In this document: positions 37,302-45,111 of the stretch, piece after piece
Layout of the letters: each line of letters starts with the position of its first letter
How positions within the stretch are numbered: position 1 is the first letter of the stretch
Assembly: GCF_030817655.1 (NCBI RefSeq)
Contig: NZ_JAUSZM010000003.1
Location: 4,526,001 to 4,590,000, forward strand
From: Streptomyces sp. V4I2
GTDB taxonomy: Bacteria > Actinomycetota > Actinomycetes > Streptomycetales > Streptomycetaceae
Direction: 5' to 3'
Length of the DNA: 64,000 bases
Made by a program: the position numbers and the translations under genes
Notes under the pieces: generated by a model
The model's input: only the letters and a program-made list of their open reading frames with translations
Databases searched by the model: none
What the model was told of the DNA's origin: nothing

Positions 37302-37336
37302 GGCCCGTCGTATGTCTCCTGGACGTACGGCGGGCC
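37302..37336 (+). promoter_or_regulatory. Intergenic hairpin between LCP 4 and LCP 5
   Basis: A 15-bp stem (37302-37316 with 37322-37336, two G-U pairs, 5-base loop) lies 41 bases before the LCP 5 start. It matches the position, but not the sequence, of the hairpin before LCP 3. It could be an attenuator or processing site setting the ratio of the two proteins. Confidence 0.55.
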
Positions 37337-37377
37337 GCGCCATGGCGCGAGGGCGGGTAGTCGGGGAGGACTCGGAA

Positions 37378-38961
37378 GTGACGCGGAACAGTGTTCGGGA
37401 TGTCGAACCGGCCACCAAGGAGGTCGGCACCACCGGCGACGGCCTGCACGGCGGGCGCGCCGGGCGCCGGTCACCACGGGGCCACCGGCTGCTGCGCTGG
37501 TCCGCGGCGACGCTCGCCGTGCTGATAATCGGCTCGGCCACCGCCGGTTACCTCTACTACCGGCACCTGAACGGCAACATCAAGAAGGACGAGCTCAACC
37601 TCGGCGACAACAAGGTCGCCGAGCCGACGCCGAACGCCGCCGGCCAGACCCCGCTGAACATCCTGCTGATCGGCTCCGACGCCCGCGACACCGAGGAGAA
37701 CCAGCAACTCGGCGGCGCCCGCGAGACGTTCGGCGCGACGCCGCTGGCGGACGTGCAGATGCTGGTGCACCTGTCCGCCGACCGCTCCAACATGTCGGTC
37801 GTCAGCATGCCCCGCGACACCCTCGTGAAGATCCCGAAGTGCACGGACCCGGACGACGACGAGGTGTACTCGGCGAGCGAGGGCCGCGTCATGGCCAACC
37901 GGAGCCTCGGCCACGGCGGTCCGGGCTGCACGGTGGCCACCTGGCAGGAGCTCACCGGCATCCACATCGACCACTTCGTGATGGTCGACTTCGCGGGCGT
38001 GGTGTCCATGGCGGACGCCGTCGGCGGGGTCCCGGTCTGTGTGGACGCCAACATCCTCTCGCGCGACTGGCAGGGCCACGGCTCCGGTCTGAAGCTGAAG
38101 GAGGGCACCACCCCGGTGAAGGGCGAGCAGGCCCTGCAGTGGCTGCGCACCCGCTACGGCTTCGAGGACGGCAGCGACCTCGCCCGCGCCAAGGCCCAGC
38201 ACATGTACATGAACTCGATGGTCCGCACCCTGCGCGAGAACGCCACCCTGAGCAGCCCCAACAAGCTCCGCAAACTCGCCGAGAAGGCCACCGCGGCCCT
38301 CACGGTCGACCCGGGCCTCGACACCGTCAAGAAGCTCTACGACCTCAGCAACGAGCTGCGCGGGGTCGATCCGGCGCGCATCACCATGACCACGATGCCC
38401 AACCGGTACGTCGGCGCCCGCGTCGAGCCGACCGAGGACGCCGAGCAGCTGTTCCGCCTCGTCCGGGAGGACATCGCGCTGGACGGCAAGGACGAGAAGA
38501 AGGCGACCCCGGCTCCCTCGGCGACCGCCTCCGGCGACCCGGCCGCCGCCGACGACGAGATCGGCGTCCTCGTCCAGAACGGCACCCGCACCGACACCCT
38601 CCGCGCGGCGAACGACCGGGCGAGCACGGTGACCGGGCTGCTCGTGGAGAAGGGCTTCACCGAGGCGGAGGCGGACACCTCCTCCGCGCTCAGTGAGGAC
38701 CGTACGGTCGTCCGCTACCCGAGCGCCGAACTGGAGGGCGACGCCCAGCGGGTCGCCAAGTCCCTCGGGATTCCGGCGAGTTCGGTGGAGCGGTCGACGG
38801 ACGTCTCCGGAGTCACGGTCGTCGTGGGCGCGGACTGGCGCGAGGGTACGGCGTACCGGGCGCCCGAGGAGGACGACACGACCCCGAAGTCCGCCGAGGC
38901 GCTCAACGGGGCCGACGAGGACGCCTGCATGCACGTGAACCCGAAGTTCACCTGGTCCTGA
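37378..38961 (+). CDS. LCP-family glycopolymer transferase 5, with LytR_C domain
   Basis: A 527-residue paralogue of the gene at 33728. One membrane helix (about 43-62), LCP domain (about 95-345; ILLIGSDARD, VSMPRDTLVKIP, LQWLRTRYGF) and LytR_C (about 395-490; IGVLVQNGTRTDT). The GTG at 37378 is chosen: GGGGAGGA lies nine bases upstream and the encoded MTRNSV aligns with MTHSSV of the paralogue. A start at 37312 is open but less likely. It ends three bases from the convergent glycosyltransferase gene. Confidence 0.91.
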   Translation: MTRNSVRDVEPATKEVGTTGDGLHGGRAGRRSPRGHRLLRWSAATLAVLIIGSATAGYLYYRHLNGNIKKDELNLGDNKVAEPTPNAAGQTPLNILLIGSDARDTEENQQLGGARETFGATPLADVQMLVHLSADRSNMSVVSMPRDTLVKIPKCTDPDDDEVYSASEGRVMANRSLGHGGPGCTVATWQELTGIHIDHFVMVDFAGVVSMADAVGGVPVCVDANILSRDWQGHGSGLKLKEGTTPVKGEQALQWLRTRYGFEDGSDLARAKAQHMYMNSMVRTLRENATLSSPNKLRKLAEKATAALTVDPGLDTVKKLYDLSNELRGVDPARITMTTMPNRYVGARVEPTEDAEQLFRLVREDIALDGKDEKKATPAPSATASGDPAAADDEIGVLVQNGTRTDTLRAANDRASTVTGLLVEKGFTEAEADTSSALSEDRTVVRYPSAELEGDAQRVAKSLGIPASSVERSTDVSGVTVVVGADWREGTAYRAPEEDDTTPKSAEALNGADEDACMHVNPKFTWS

Positions 38962-38964
38962 CGG

Positions 38965-40008
38965 TCAGGCTGACGCTTCCTGCGCGTCCGCCTGCACCGC
39001 CGGGCGCCGGCTCGCGATCACCTTGCGGGCGAGCGAGCGCGGGCTGGTCAGGAAGCCCCAGCCCCACGACATGTGCATGGTGGCGAGGGCCACGGGGATC
39101 CGCAGCCGCGCCTTCAGCGACAGCCCCTTGCCCGCGGGCAGGGACCCGAGGGTGATCGCCGCGAGATAGCCGCCGGGGAGCACGAGGGCCCACGGGGTGA
39201 CCAGGACGCCGACGACGAGTCCCGCCACGATCGCGCACACCGCGGTCGGCGGGGCGAGGTAGCGCAGGTTGATGGAGCCCTCGTGGTAGCGGGCGACGAC
39301 GTGCCGCCAGCGGCCGTAGTCCCGGTACTGCCTGGCCAGGGCGCGCACGCTCGGCCGGGGCCGGTACGACACCTTCAGCTCGGGCGAGAACCAGATCAGC
39401 CCGCCCGCCTCCCGGATGCGGAAGTTGAGCTCCCAGTCCTGGGCGCGGATGAACTCCACGTTGTACCCGCCCTGCCGCTCCAGCGCCTCGCGCCGGAACA
39501 CCCCGAGGTACACGGTCTCGGCCTCGCCGGCCTTCCCGCCCGTGTGGAAGGAGGCGTTGCCCACGCCGATCCTCGAGGTCATGGCGGCGGCGACCGCGTG
39601 CTCCCAGTCGTTCTCGCCCTCGGCGTGCATGATGCCGCCGACGTTCTGCGCGCCGGTCTCCTCCAGGAGCCGTACGGCGGTGGTGATGTAGTTCGGCGAG
39701 AGCATGCCGTGGCCGTCGACGCGCACGACGATCGGGTGCCGGGAGGCCCCGATCGCGGCGTTCAGCGCGGCCGGCGTACGGCCGGTGGGATTCGGCACGG
39801 TGTGTACACGCGGGTCTTCGCGCACGAGTTCGGCCGCGATCTCGTCCGTACGGTCCGTGGACGGACCGAGGGCGATCACGACCTCCATCTCGCCGGCGTA
39901 CTCCTGCGCGAGGATCGCTTGGACGGCTCCGCGCAGGTGCCGCTCCTCGTTGAGGACGGGCATGATGACGGACACGGCGGGGAGCTGCACGTCGGGCTTG
40001 GCGTTCAT
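38965..40008 (-). CDS. Glycosyltransferase family 2, ExoA-like
   Basis: A 347-residue membrane-associated glycosyltransferase. The GT2 domain starts VSVIMPVLNEERHLRGAV, has RVDGHGMLSPNYI as the metal-binding site and the acceptor motif RAQDWELNFRIREAG. Two to three hydrophobic segments follow (about 245-300) and the C-terminus is basic. It resembles exopolysaccharide enzymes of the succinoglycan ExoA type. It sits among LCP genes, so it probably builds the polymer they attach. The ATG at 40008 is chosen; a TTG three codons upstream is open. Confidence 0.88.
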   Translation of the reverse strand: MNAKPDVQLPAVSVIMPVLNEERHLRGAVQAILAQEYAGEMEVVIALGPSTDRTDEIAAELVREDPRVHTVPNPTGRTPAALNAAIGASRHPIVVRVDGHGMLSPNYITTAVRLLEETGAQNVGGIMHAEGENDWEHAVAAAMTSRIGVGNASFHTGGKAGEAETVYLGVFRREALERQGGYNVEFIRAQDWELNFRIREAGGLIWFSPELKVSYRPRPSVRALARQYRDYGRWRHVVARYHEGSINLRYLAPPTAVCAIVAGLVVGVLVTPWALVLPGGYLAAITLGSLPAGKGLSLKARLRIPVALATMHMSWGWGFLTSPRSLARKVIASRRPAVQADAQEASA

Positions 40009-40139
40009 AGGGAGCAAACGTTACCGCGAACGGGGGACAGCGCCGCGCCCCGCCCGGGGCGGTGCACCGGACCGCAGATCGTATGGGCCTACGGTTCCCA
40101 TGATCCCACGTTTGGCCCTCGCGGAGGTGTCCTCCCCCC

Positions 40140-41603
40140 ATGCCCACGCCGCCCCGCTCCCCAGCCGCCCGACCCCCGCGCCGCCCGCAGCCACAGCGGT
40201 CGGCGCGGCCCCCCGTACGACGGAAAAAGCCGCGCTGGGCCATGCGGGCGGTGACGACCGTCTCGGTGGTCGTGCTCGCCTCGGCCGGAATCGGTCACGC
40301 GGTGGTCACCAGCCTCGACGCGGACATCGCCCGGGTCGACGCCTTCAAGGACATGAAGAACCGCCCGAGGGCGGGCCACGGCATGAACGTCCTGCTCGTC
40401 GGCACGGACGGCCGCGACAAGATCACCGAGGCCGAGCGGCAGAAGTACCGGCTTGGCGGCGCCCCCTGCCACTGCACCGACACGATGATGATCGTGCACA
40501 TCTCGGAGGACCGGGAGCGGGCGAGCGTGGTGAGCCTGCCGCGCGACTCGTACGCCATGACTCCGGCCCACACCGACGGGACGACGGGCGAACGGCATCG
40601 CGGACACCCGGTCAAGCTCAACGCGGCGTACGCGGAGGGCGGCCCGCAGCTGACCGTCCGGACCGTCGAGAGCATGACCCGCGTGAAGATCGACCACTAC
40701 CTGGAGGTCGATTTCACCAGCTTCATGAAGACGGTCGACGTGCTCGGCGGCGTCAGGATCTGCACCGCCCAGCCGCTCAAGGACACGTACACCGGCCTCG
40801 ACCTCCCGCCCGGCACCCACACCCTGCAGGGCGGCCAGGCCCTCCAGTACGTCCGCTCCCGCCACGTCGACGGTGCCTCCGACCTCGGCCGGATGCAGCG
40901 CCAGCAGCGCTTCCTGGCCGCCCTGATCGACCGCACGACCTCCTCCGGGATCCTGCTGAACCCGATGAAGTTCCGGGACATCACCCGGGCCGTCCTCGGC
41001 TCCGTACGCGCCGACAAGGGCTTCGGCACGCACGAACTGCTCGACCTCGGCCGGGCGATGCGCAACTTCTCGCCTTCCTCCTCGGAGTTCACGACGGTGC
41101 CGATCGGGCGGATGGGGTACGCCGTGAAGGGCGTCGGCTCGACGCTGAAGTGGGACGCCAAGAAGGCCGGCCGCCTCTTCCGGTCCCTCCGCGACGACAA
41201 GCCCCTGTCGGTACACAAGCCGAAGGCCAAGGCCCTGCGCGTGGACGTCGCCCCCCAGCAGATCCGCGTCCAGGTCGAGAACGGCACGGCGACGGCCGGC
41301 CTCGGCAAGCGTGTGGACGCGGCACTGGCGGGGACGGGCTTCCGCACGACCCGGCTTCCGGTCAACGCGGCCGATCGCACGCTGAAGCGCACGGTCGTCG
41401 CGTACGACCCCCGCTGGGACCGCTCCGCGAAGTCCCTCGCCGCCGCGTTGCCGGGCAGCGAGCTGCGCGCGGTGAAGGGGCTCGGCGCGACGCTGAAGGT
41501 GATCGCCGGGGCGGACTTCCGGGAGGTACGGAAGGTGCGGGCGGTGGATCCGGCGCAGGGGGAGTTCGGGGTGGTGCGGGGGGACGAGGTGTTGTGTTCG
41601 TAG
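40140..41603 (+). CDS. LCP-family glycopolymer transferase 6, with LytR_C domain
   Basis: A 487-residue protein with Pro/Arg-rich cytoplasmic N-terminus, membrane helix (about 37-57), LCP domain (about 80-335; VLLVGTDGRDK, VSLPRDSYAMTP, LQYVRSRHVDG) and a LytR_C domain (about 375-465; IRVQVENGTATAG). It differs from the duplicated four by carrying Met/Thr after the PRDSY motif and by an ACHCTDTMM-like segment with two adjacent cysteines (PCHC). It is divergent from the glycosyltransferase gene, sharing a 131-base promoter region. GGAGG lies 11 bases before the ATG. Confidence 0.9.
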   Translation: MPTPPRSPAARPPRRPQPQRSARPPVRRKKPRWAMRAVTTVSVVVLASAGIGHAVVTSLDADIARVDAFKDMKNRPRAGHGMNVLLVGTDGRDKITEAERQKYRLGGAPCHCTDTMMIVHISEDRERASVVSLPRDSYAMTPAHTDGTTGERHRGHPVKLNAAYAEGGPQLTVRTVESMTRVKIDHYLEVDFTSFMKTVDVLGGVRICTAQPLKDTYTGLDLPPGTHTLQGGQALQYVRSRHVDGASDLGRMQRQQRFLAALIDRTTSSGILLNPMKFRDITRAVLGSVRADKGFGTHELLDLGRAMRNFSPSSSEFTTVPIGRMGYAVKGVGSTLKWDAKKAGRLFRSLRDDKPLSVHKPKAKALRVDVAPQQIRVQVENGTATAGLGKRVDAALAGTGFRTTRLPVNAADRTLKRTVVAYDPRWDRSAKSLAAALPGSELRAVKGLGATLKVIAGADFREVRKVRAVDPAQGEFGVVRGDEVLCS

Positions 41604-41633
41604 GGGGCCCCGGGTTCCTGACCGGGACCGGAG

Positions 41634-41704
41634 GCGCTCAGTCCCGATGCGCTCAGTCCCGATGCACTCAGTCCCGATGCGCTCAGTCCCGATGCGCTCA
41701 GTCC
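41634..41704. repeat. 15-bp tandem repeat between convergent genes
   Basis: Unit GCGCTCAGTCCCGAT occurs four times (one copy with a single change) plus 11 bases of a fifth. The last units overlap the thioesterase stop codon (41698-41700) and would extend that gene if altered. Confidence 0.85.
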
Positions 41705-42255
41705 TCGAAGCCCTCCGCCACCCGCCGCTCCCGCAGCTCCATGATCGCCCGGCGTCGGGCCAGGCGGTGCGTGCGGCGGATCTGGGCCTCCTGGTAGCGG
41801 CGCTTGTCGCGCTCGGTCTCCGGGAACACCGGCGGTACGCGGCGGGGCCTGCCGTCGGCGTCGACGGCGGCGAAGACGAGGTAGGCCGAGCCGACCTGGG
41901 TGGCCGGGTTCGACTCGTTCCAGCGCTCGGCCAGCACCCGCACGCCGACCTCCATCGAGGTCCGGCCGGTCCAGTTGACCTGGGCCTTCACATGGACGAG
42001 GTCACCGACCCGGACCGGCTCCAGGAACGCCATCTCGTCCATGGACGCGGTGACCGCGGGCCCGCCGCTGTGCCGGCCGGCCACGGCTCCGGCCGCGTCG
42101 TCGACCAGCTTCATGATCACGCCGCCGTGCACGGTGCCCAGAAGGTTCGTGTCGGCGTGGGTCATGATGTGGCTGAGCGTGGTCCGGGAGGCCGAGGTCG
42201 GCTTGCCCGGGATATCCGGAGTCTCCGATTCCGCGGCGGAGGCCTGATCTGTCAT
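41698..42255 (-). CDS. Acyl-CoA thioesterase, hotdog fold
   Basis: A 185-residue cytosolic enzyme hydrolysing acyl-CoA. The hotdog signature NLLGTVHGGVIMKLVDDAAG is at about 33-52, with the catalytic Asp likely in KLVDDAA, and MDEMAFLEPVRVGDL follows. The C-terminus (about 145-185) is Arg-rich and helical. I chose the ATG at 42255 (MTDQASAAES); a start nine codons upstream is open. Surrounded by LCP genes, it has no obvious functional partner here. Confidence 0.9.
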   Translation of the reverse strand: MTDQASAAESETPDIPGKPTSASRTTLSHIMTHADTNLLGTVHGGVIMKLVDDAAGAVAGRHSGGPAVTASMDEMAFLEPVRVGDLVHVKAQVNWTGRTSMEVGVRVLAERWNESNPATQVGSAYLVFAAVDADGRPRRVPPVFPETERDKRRYQEAQIRRTHRLARRRAIMELRERRVAEGFED

Positions 42256-42374
42256 GGCCTCCACCTTATGCGGAGGTGACATCCCGGGATTTTGTGTCAG
42301 CTTCGCAACAGCAGTGCCCTTATTTTCCGACGAACCTTGTAAGGCACCTAGCAGTGCCCTGCACACTGGGGCCC

Positions 42375-43676
42375 ATGAACGATTGGCCCGAGGCATGGTC
42401 CGACGACAACCGCGGCAGCCGGTACGGACGCGGCAGCGCAGGCGCACAGCCCGAGAGCGCCCGTGTCATGCGGCAGGTCCGCCGCGGCCAGGCGGCTCCG
42501 CCCGGGCAGGGAGGGTACGGGGGCCCCGGCGCCCCGGCCCCGCCGTACGGCGGGGTTCCGCAGCAGCCGTCGTACGTCAACGGCGGTGACGACACCGTCT
42601 ACGACGACGGGTACGACAGCGGCTACAACACGGGCCAGGTCTACGGCGGCGGCCCCGGTGGTCCCCCCGGCGCCGGCACCCGTGGTCCGCGCCCCGCGCC
42701 GAACTGGCGTCGGCGGATCAAGCTGACCTCGATCACCGTGCTGGTGGTGCTGGTCGCGGCGACCGTCGGCACGTACTTCTGGGCCGACTCCAAGCTCAAC
42801 CGCGAGGTCGACCTGTCCAAGGTCATCGACCGGCCGGAGGCGGGCGAGGGCACGAACTACCTGATCGTCGGCTCCGACAGCCGCGCGGGGATGTCCGCCG
42901 AGGAGAAGAAGAAGCTGCACACCGGCTCCGCCGAGGGCAAGCGCACCGACTCGATGATGATCCTGCACGTCGGCGGCAACGGCGACACGCTGGTTTCGCT
43001 GCCGCGTGACTCGGACGTGGAGATCCCGACGTTCAAGGGCTCCGACTCCGGCAAGACGTACCCGGGCACCGGCCGCCACGTGAAGCTGAACGCGGCCTAC
43101 GCGGAGGACGGCCCCGAACTCCTCGTCCGCACCGTCGAGTTCAACACCGGCCTGCACATCGACCACTACGTGGAGATCGGCTTCGCCGGCTTCGCGAACA
43201 TCGTGGACTCGGTCGGCGGCGTCGAGATCGACATCCCGAAGGGCGGCATGAAGGACACCAAGTCCGGCGCCGACTTCGAGGCGGGCAAGCAGACCCTGAA
43301 CGGCGAGCAGGCGCTCGCCTTCGTCCGTACCCGGTACGCGCTGCAGGGCTCCGACCTCGACCGGACGAAGAACCAGCAGAAGTTCCTCAACGCCCTCGCC
43401 AACCAGGTCGCGACCCCGAGCACCATCCTCAACCCGTTCAAGCTGTACCCGACCATGGGCTCGGGCCTGGACTCGCTGATCGTCGACAAGGACATGGGCC
43501 TGTACGACCTGACCAAGATGTTCTGGGCGATGAAGGGCGTCAACGGCGGCGACGGCAAGTCGATGAACATGCCGATCTCCGGGTCTTCCGGGGGCAACCT
43601 CATCTGGGACAAGGCGAAGGTGAAGACCCTGGTCGAAGAGCTGAACAACGACCAGAAGGTCACGGTCTCCGAGTGA
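42375..43676 (+). CDS. LCP-family glycopolymer transferase 7
   Basis: A 433-residue protein. The cytoplasmic N-terminus (1-110) is rich in Gly, Pro and Tyr. One membrane helix lies at about 118-138. The LCP domain (about 155-400) has YLIVGSDSRAGMS, VSLPRDSDVEIP and LAFVRTRYALQGSDLDR. It lacks a LytR_C domain and ends soon after the catalytic domain. The stop overlaps the next gene's GTG by four bases, so the HAD protein is translationally coupled. The ATG at 42375 begins MNDWPEAWSDD. Confidence 0.91.
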   Translation: MNDWPEAWSDDNRGSRYGRGSAGAQPESARVMRQVRRGQAAPPGQGGYGGPGAPAPPYGGVPQQPSYVNGGDDTVYDDGYDSGYNTGQVYGGGPGGPPGAGTRGPRPAPNWRRRIKLTSITVLVVLVAATVGTYFWADSKLNREVDLSKVIDRPEAGEGTNYLIVGSDSRAGMSAEEKKKLHTGSAEGKRTDSMMILHVGGNGDTLVSLPRDSDVEIPTFKGSDSGKTYPGTGRHVKLNAAYAEDGPELLVRTVEFNTGLHIDHYVEIGFAGFANIVDSVGGVEIDIPKGGMKDTKSGADFEAGKQTLNGEQALAFVRTRYALQGSDLDRTKNQQKFLNALANQVATPSTILNPFKLYPTMGSGLDSLIVDKDMGLYDLTKMFWAMKGVNGGDGKSMNMPISGSSGGNLIWDKAKVKTLVEELNNDQKVTVSE

Positions 43677-44305
43677 GTGACCCCTCCCGACCAGCCAGAG
43701 CACCGTTCGACGCGGTGCTCTGCGACGTCGACAACGTGATCCGCTTCTACGACTCCTCCCGGCTGCACGCCCTGGAGCGCGCCGCCGGGCTGACCGAGGG
43801 CACCACCACGAAGGTCGCCTTCGCCCCGGAGACGGTTCTGCCCCTCGTCCTGGGCCGGATCGACGGCCAGGAGTGGGTGCGCTCGATCGCCGAGCCCCTG
43901 ACCGGCCAGGTCCCCGAGGCGACGGCCTGGGAGCTGGGCACGGCCCTCCTGGAGTCGCCCTTCCACGCGAACGACGAGGTCGTCTCCCTCCTCCGCCGCG
44001 CCCGCGTCCGGATCCCCCTCGTCCTCGTCACCAACGCCACCCTCCGCCTGGAGGACGACCTCACCGCCCTCGGCCTGACCGACCTCGCGGACCACGTCGT
44101 GAACAGCGCCCGCGTGGGCCTCGCCAAACCGGACCCCCGCATCTACCGCCTGGCCACGTCCCTGGCCGGCACCCGCCCCGACCGCTGCCTCTTCGTCGAC
44201 GACACCGAGGAGAACGTGGAGGCGGCGGCAGCACTGGGGATGCGGCCGGTGCACTTCCGCGAACCGGCGGATCTGGCATGGGCGTTGGAGCCGCTGTTCG
44301 CCTAG
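43673..44305 (+). CDS. HAD-superfamily hydrolase
   Basis: A 210-residue cytosolic phosphatase-like protein. Motif I is CDVDNVIRFYD (nucleophile Asp and acid Asp as DxD), motif II is VLVTNAT, the Lys is in LAKPDPRIY and motif IV is FVDDTEENV. The small helical cap lies between motifs I and II. It overlaps LCP 7 by four bases, a tight coupling that suggests dephosphorylation of an intermediate linked to wall polymer transfer, though the substrate is unknown. Confidence 0.88.
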   Translation: MSDPSRPARAPFDAVLCDVDNVIRFYDSSRLHALERAAGLTEGTTTKVAFAPETVLPLVLGRIDGQEWVRSIAEPLTGQVPEATAWELGTALLESPFHANDEVVSLLRRARVRIPLVLVTNATLRLEDDLTALGLTDLADHVVNSARVGLAKPDPRIYRLATSLAGTRPDRCLFVDDTEENVEAAAALGMRPVHFREPADLAWALEPLFA

Positions 44306-44499
44306 GCGGCCGGCCTCACGTGAAGTCCGCGTAGGGGTCTCCAGTCCGAGAGTTCGGCAACGCTGAAGACCGGGCCGGTGTAGGCGTAGCCGCGGCGGAG
44401 GCCGCAGCACCCGCACGGGGCGTTCGAGGGGGCCACGGAGCCCGTGCTGACGGGGTCGGGGTGGTACGGGAAGGCGGGCAGCGGTTCGGTGTCGGCCAC
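44302..44499 (-). pseudogene. Truncated CbrC-family (UPF0167) fragment
   Basis: A 65-codon frame beginning MADTEPLPAFPYHPDPVSTG with CGCCG and GYAYTGPVFSVAEL. These match the N-terminus of CbrC/UPF0167 proteins, which normally reach about 170 residues or more and continue with a CPWCIADG motif. Here the frame changes to DWRPLRGLHVRPAA and stops, overlapping the HAD gene end by four bases. I read it as a 3'-truncated remnant, though a functional mini-protein is possible. The GTG at 44499 has GGGTGGG upstream; a GTG at 44520 is also open. Confidence 0.55.
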
Positions 44500-44524
44500 G
44501 GGCCCACCCTGCCCCGGCACGCAC

Positions 44525-44550
44525 CAAGGGCACCCTGCAGGGTGCCCTTG
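44525..44550. terminator. 26-bp perfect palindrome, terminator
   Basis: A 26-base self-complementary sequence (44525-44550, centre at CTGCAG) just past the stop of the copper-binding protein gene, forming a 13-bp stem with minimal loop. Confidence 0.7.
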
Positions 44551-44570
44551 AAGCCTTTCTCAGTCCGGCG

Positions 44571-44930
44571 TCACATCGTCGCGCCCGCCATCGCGCGGCA
44601 GGTCTGGGCACAGCGGCGGCAGGCCTCGGCGCAGGCGGCCATCTGGGGGTCGTCGGGCATCGACATGCAGGCCTCGGCACACGCGTCGCAGGCCTTGGCG
44701 CACAGGGCGCACATGTCGGTGGCGAGGGTCGAGCGGCGCATCATCATGTCCGAGCACATGCGGGTCGTCTCGGAGCAGTCGATGAGGGCCCGCATGATCT
44801 GCATCTGGGCCTGTCCGCCCTTCTGCATACAGGAGCTCATCGTCTCCTCGCATGCGCTGTGACAGGTCATGCACGCCTCGATGCAGTCCTGCATCTCCTT
44901 GCTGAGCTGGGTCGTGGTGGGCTGCTGCAT
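44571..44930 (-). CDS. Four-helix-bundle copper-binding protein (DUF326, Cys-rich)
   Basis: A 119-residue cytosolic protein with 14 Cys and many Met. Repeated CxxxC/CxxC patterns (CIEACMTCHSACEE, CALCAKACDACAEACMS, CAEACRRCAQTCRA) line the inside of four helices. Members of this family store copper(I) or bind heavy metals. There is no export signal. It stands 3.3 kb from the CopC/CopD cluster, which supports a copper role. The ATG at 44930 follows GGAGGAACC. Confidence 0.9.
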   Translation of the reverse strand: MQQPTTTQLSKEMQDCIEACMTCHSACEETMSSCMQKGGQAQMQIMRALIDCSETTRMCSDMMMRRSTLATDMCALCAKACDACAEACMSMPDDPQMAACAEACRRCAQTCRAMAGATM

Positions 44931-45043
44931 GGTTCCTCCTCCGGTGGCGGGAACCGCGGGGGGCGGAACCCGCCCTTCCGTCCTACGCCTGCTCGGGCGG
45001 GTGCGCCACGGGGCGGACCGGAGGAATCCGTGAACGGTACGCC

Positions 45044-45081
45044 CGTCGCCCTCCGCCTCAAGATCGAGGCGGAGGGCGACG
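45044..45081 (-). terminator. Strong terminator after acyl-CoA dehydrogenase
   Basis: A 16-bp perfect stem (45044-45059 with 45066-45081) and 6-base loop begins 31 bases past the stop at 45112. Confidence 0.85.
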
Positions 45082-45111
45082 GGGCACAGCCGAGCCGGTG
45101 TGGGTCGTGGG

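Noticed and set aside
38957..38969. Palindrome over the two convergent stop codons as a terminator
   Set aside because: CCTGACGGTCAGG leaves a single-base loop; it is mainly a coincidence of two opposed TGA stops.
44316..44507. 63-codon alternative frame overlapping the CbrC remnant
   Set aside because: Pro/Arg/Ser shadow composition; the other frame matches a real family.
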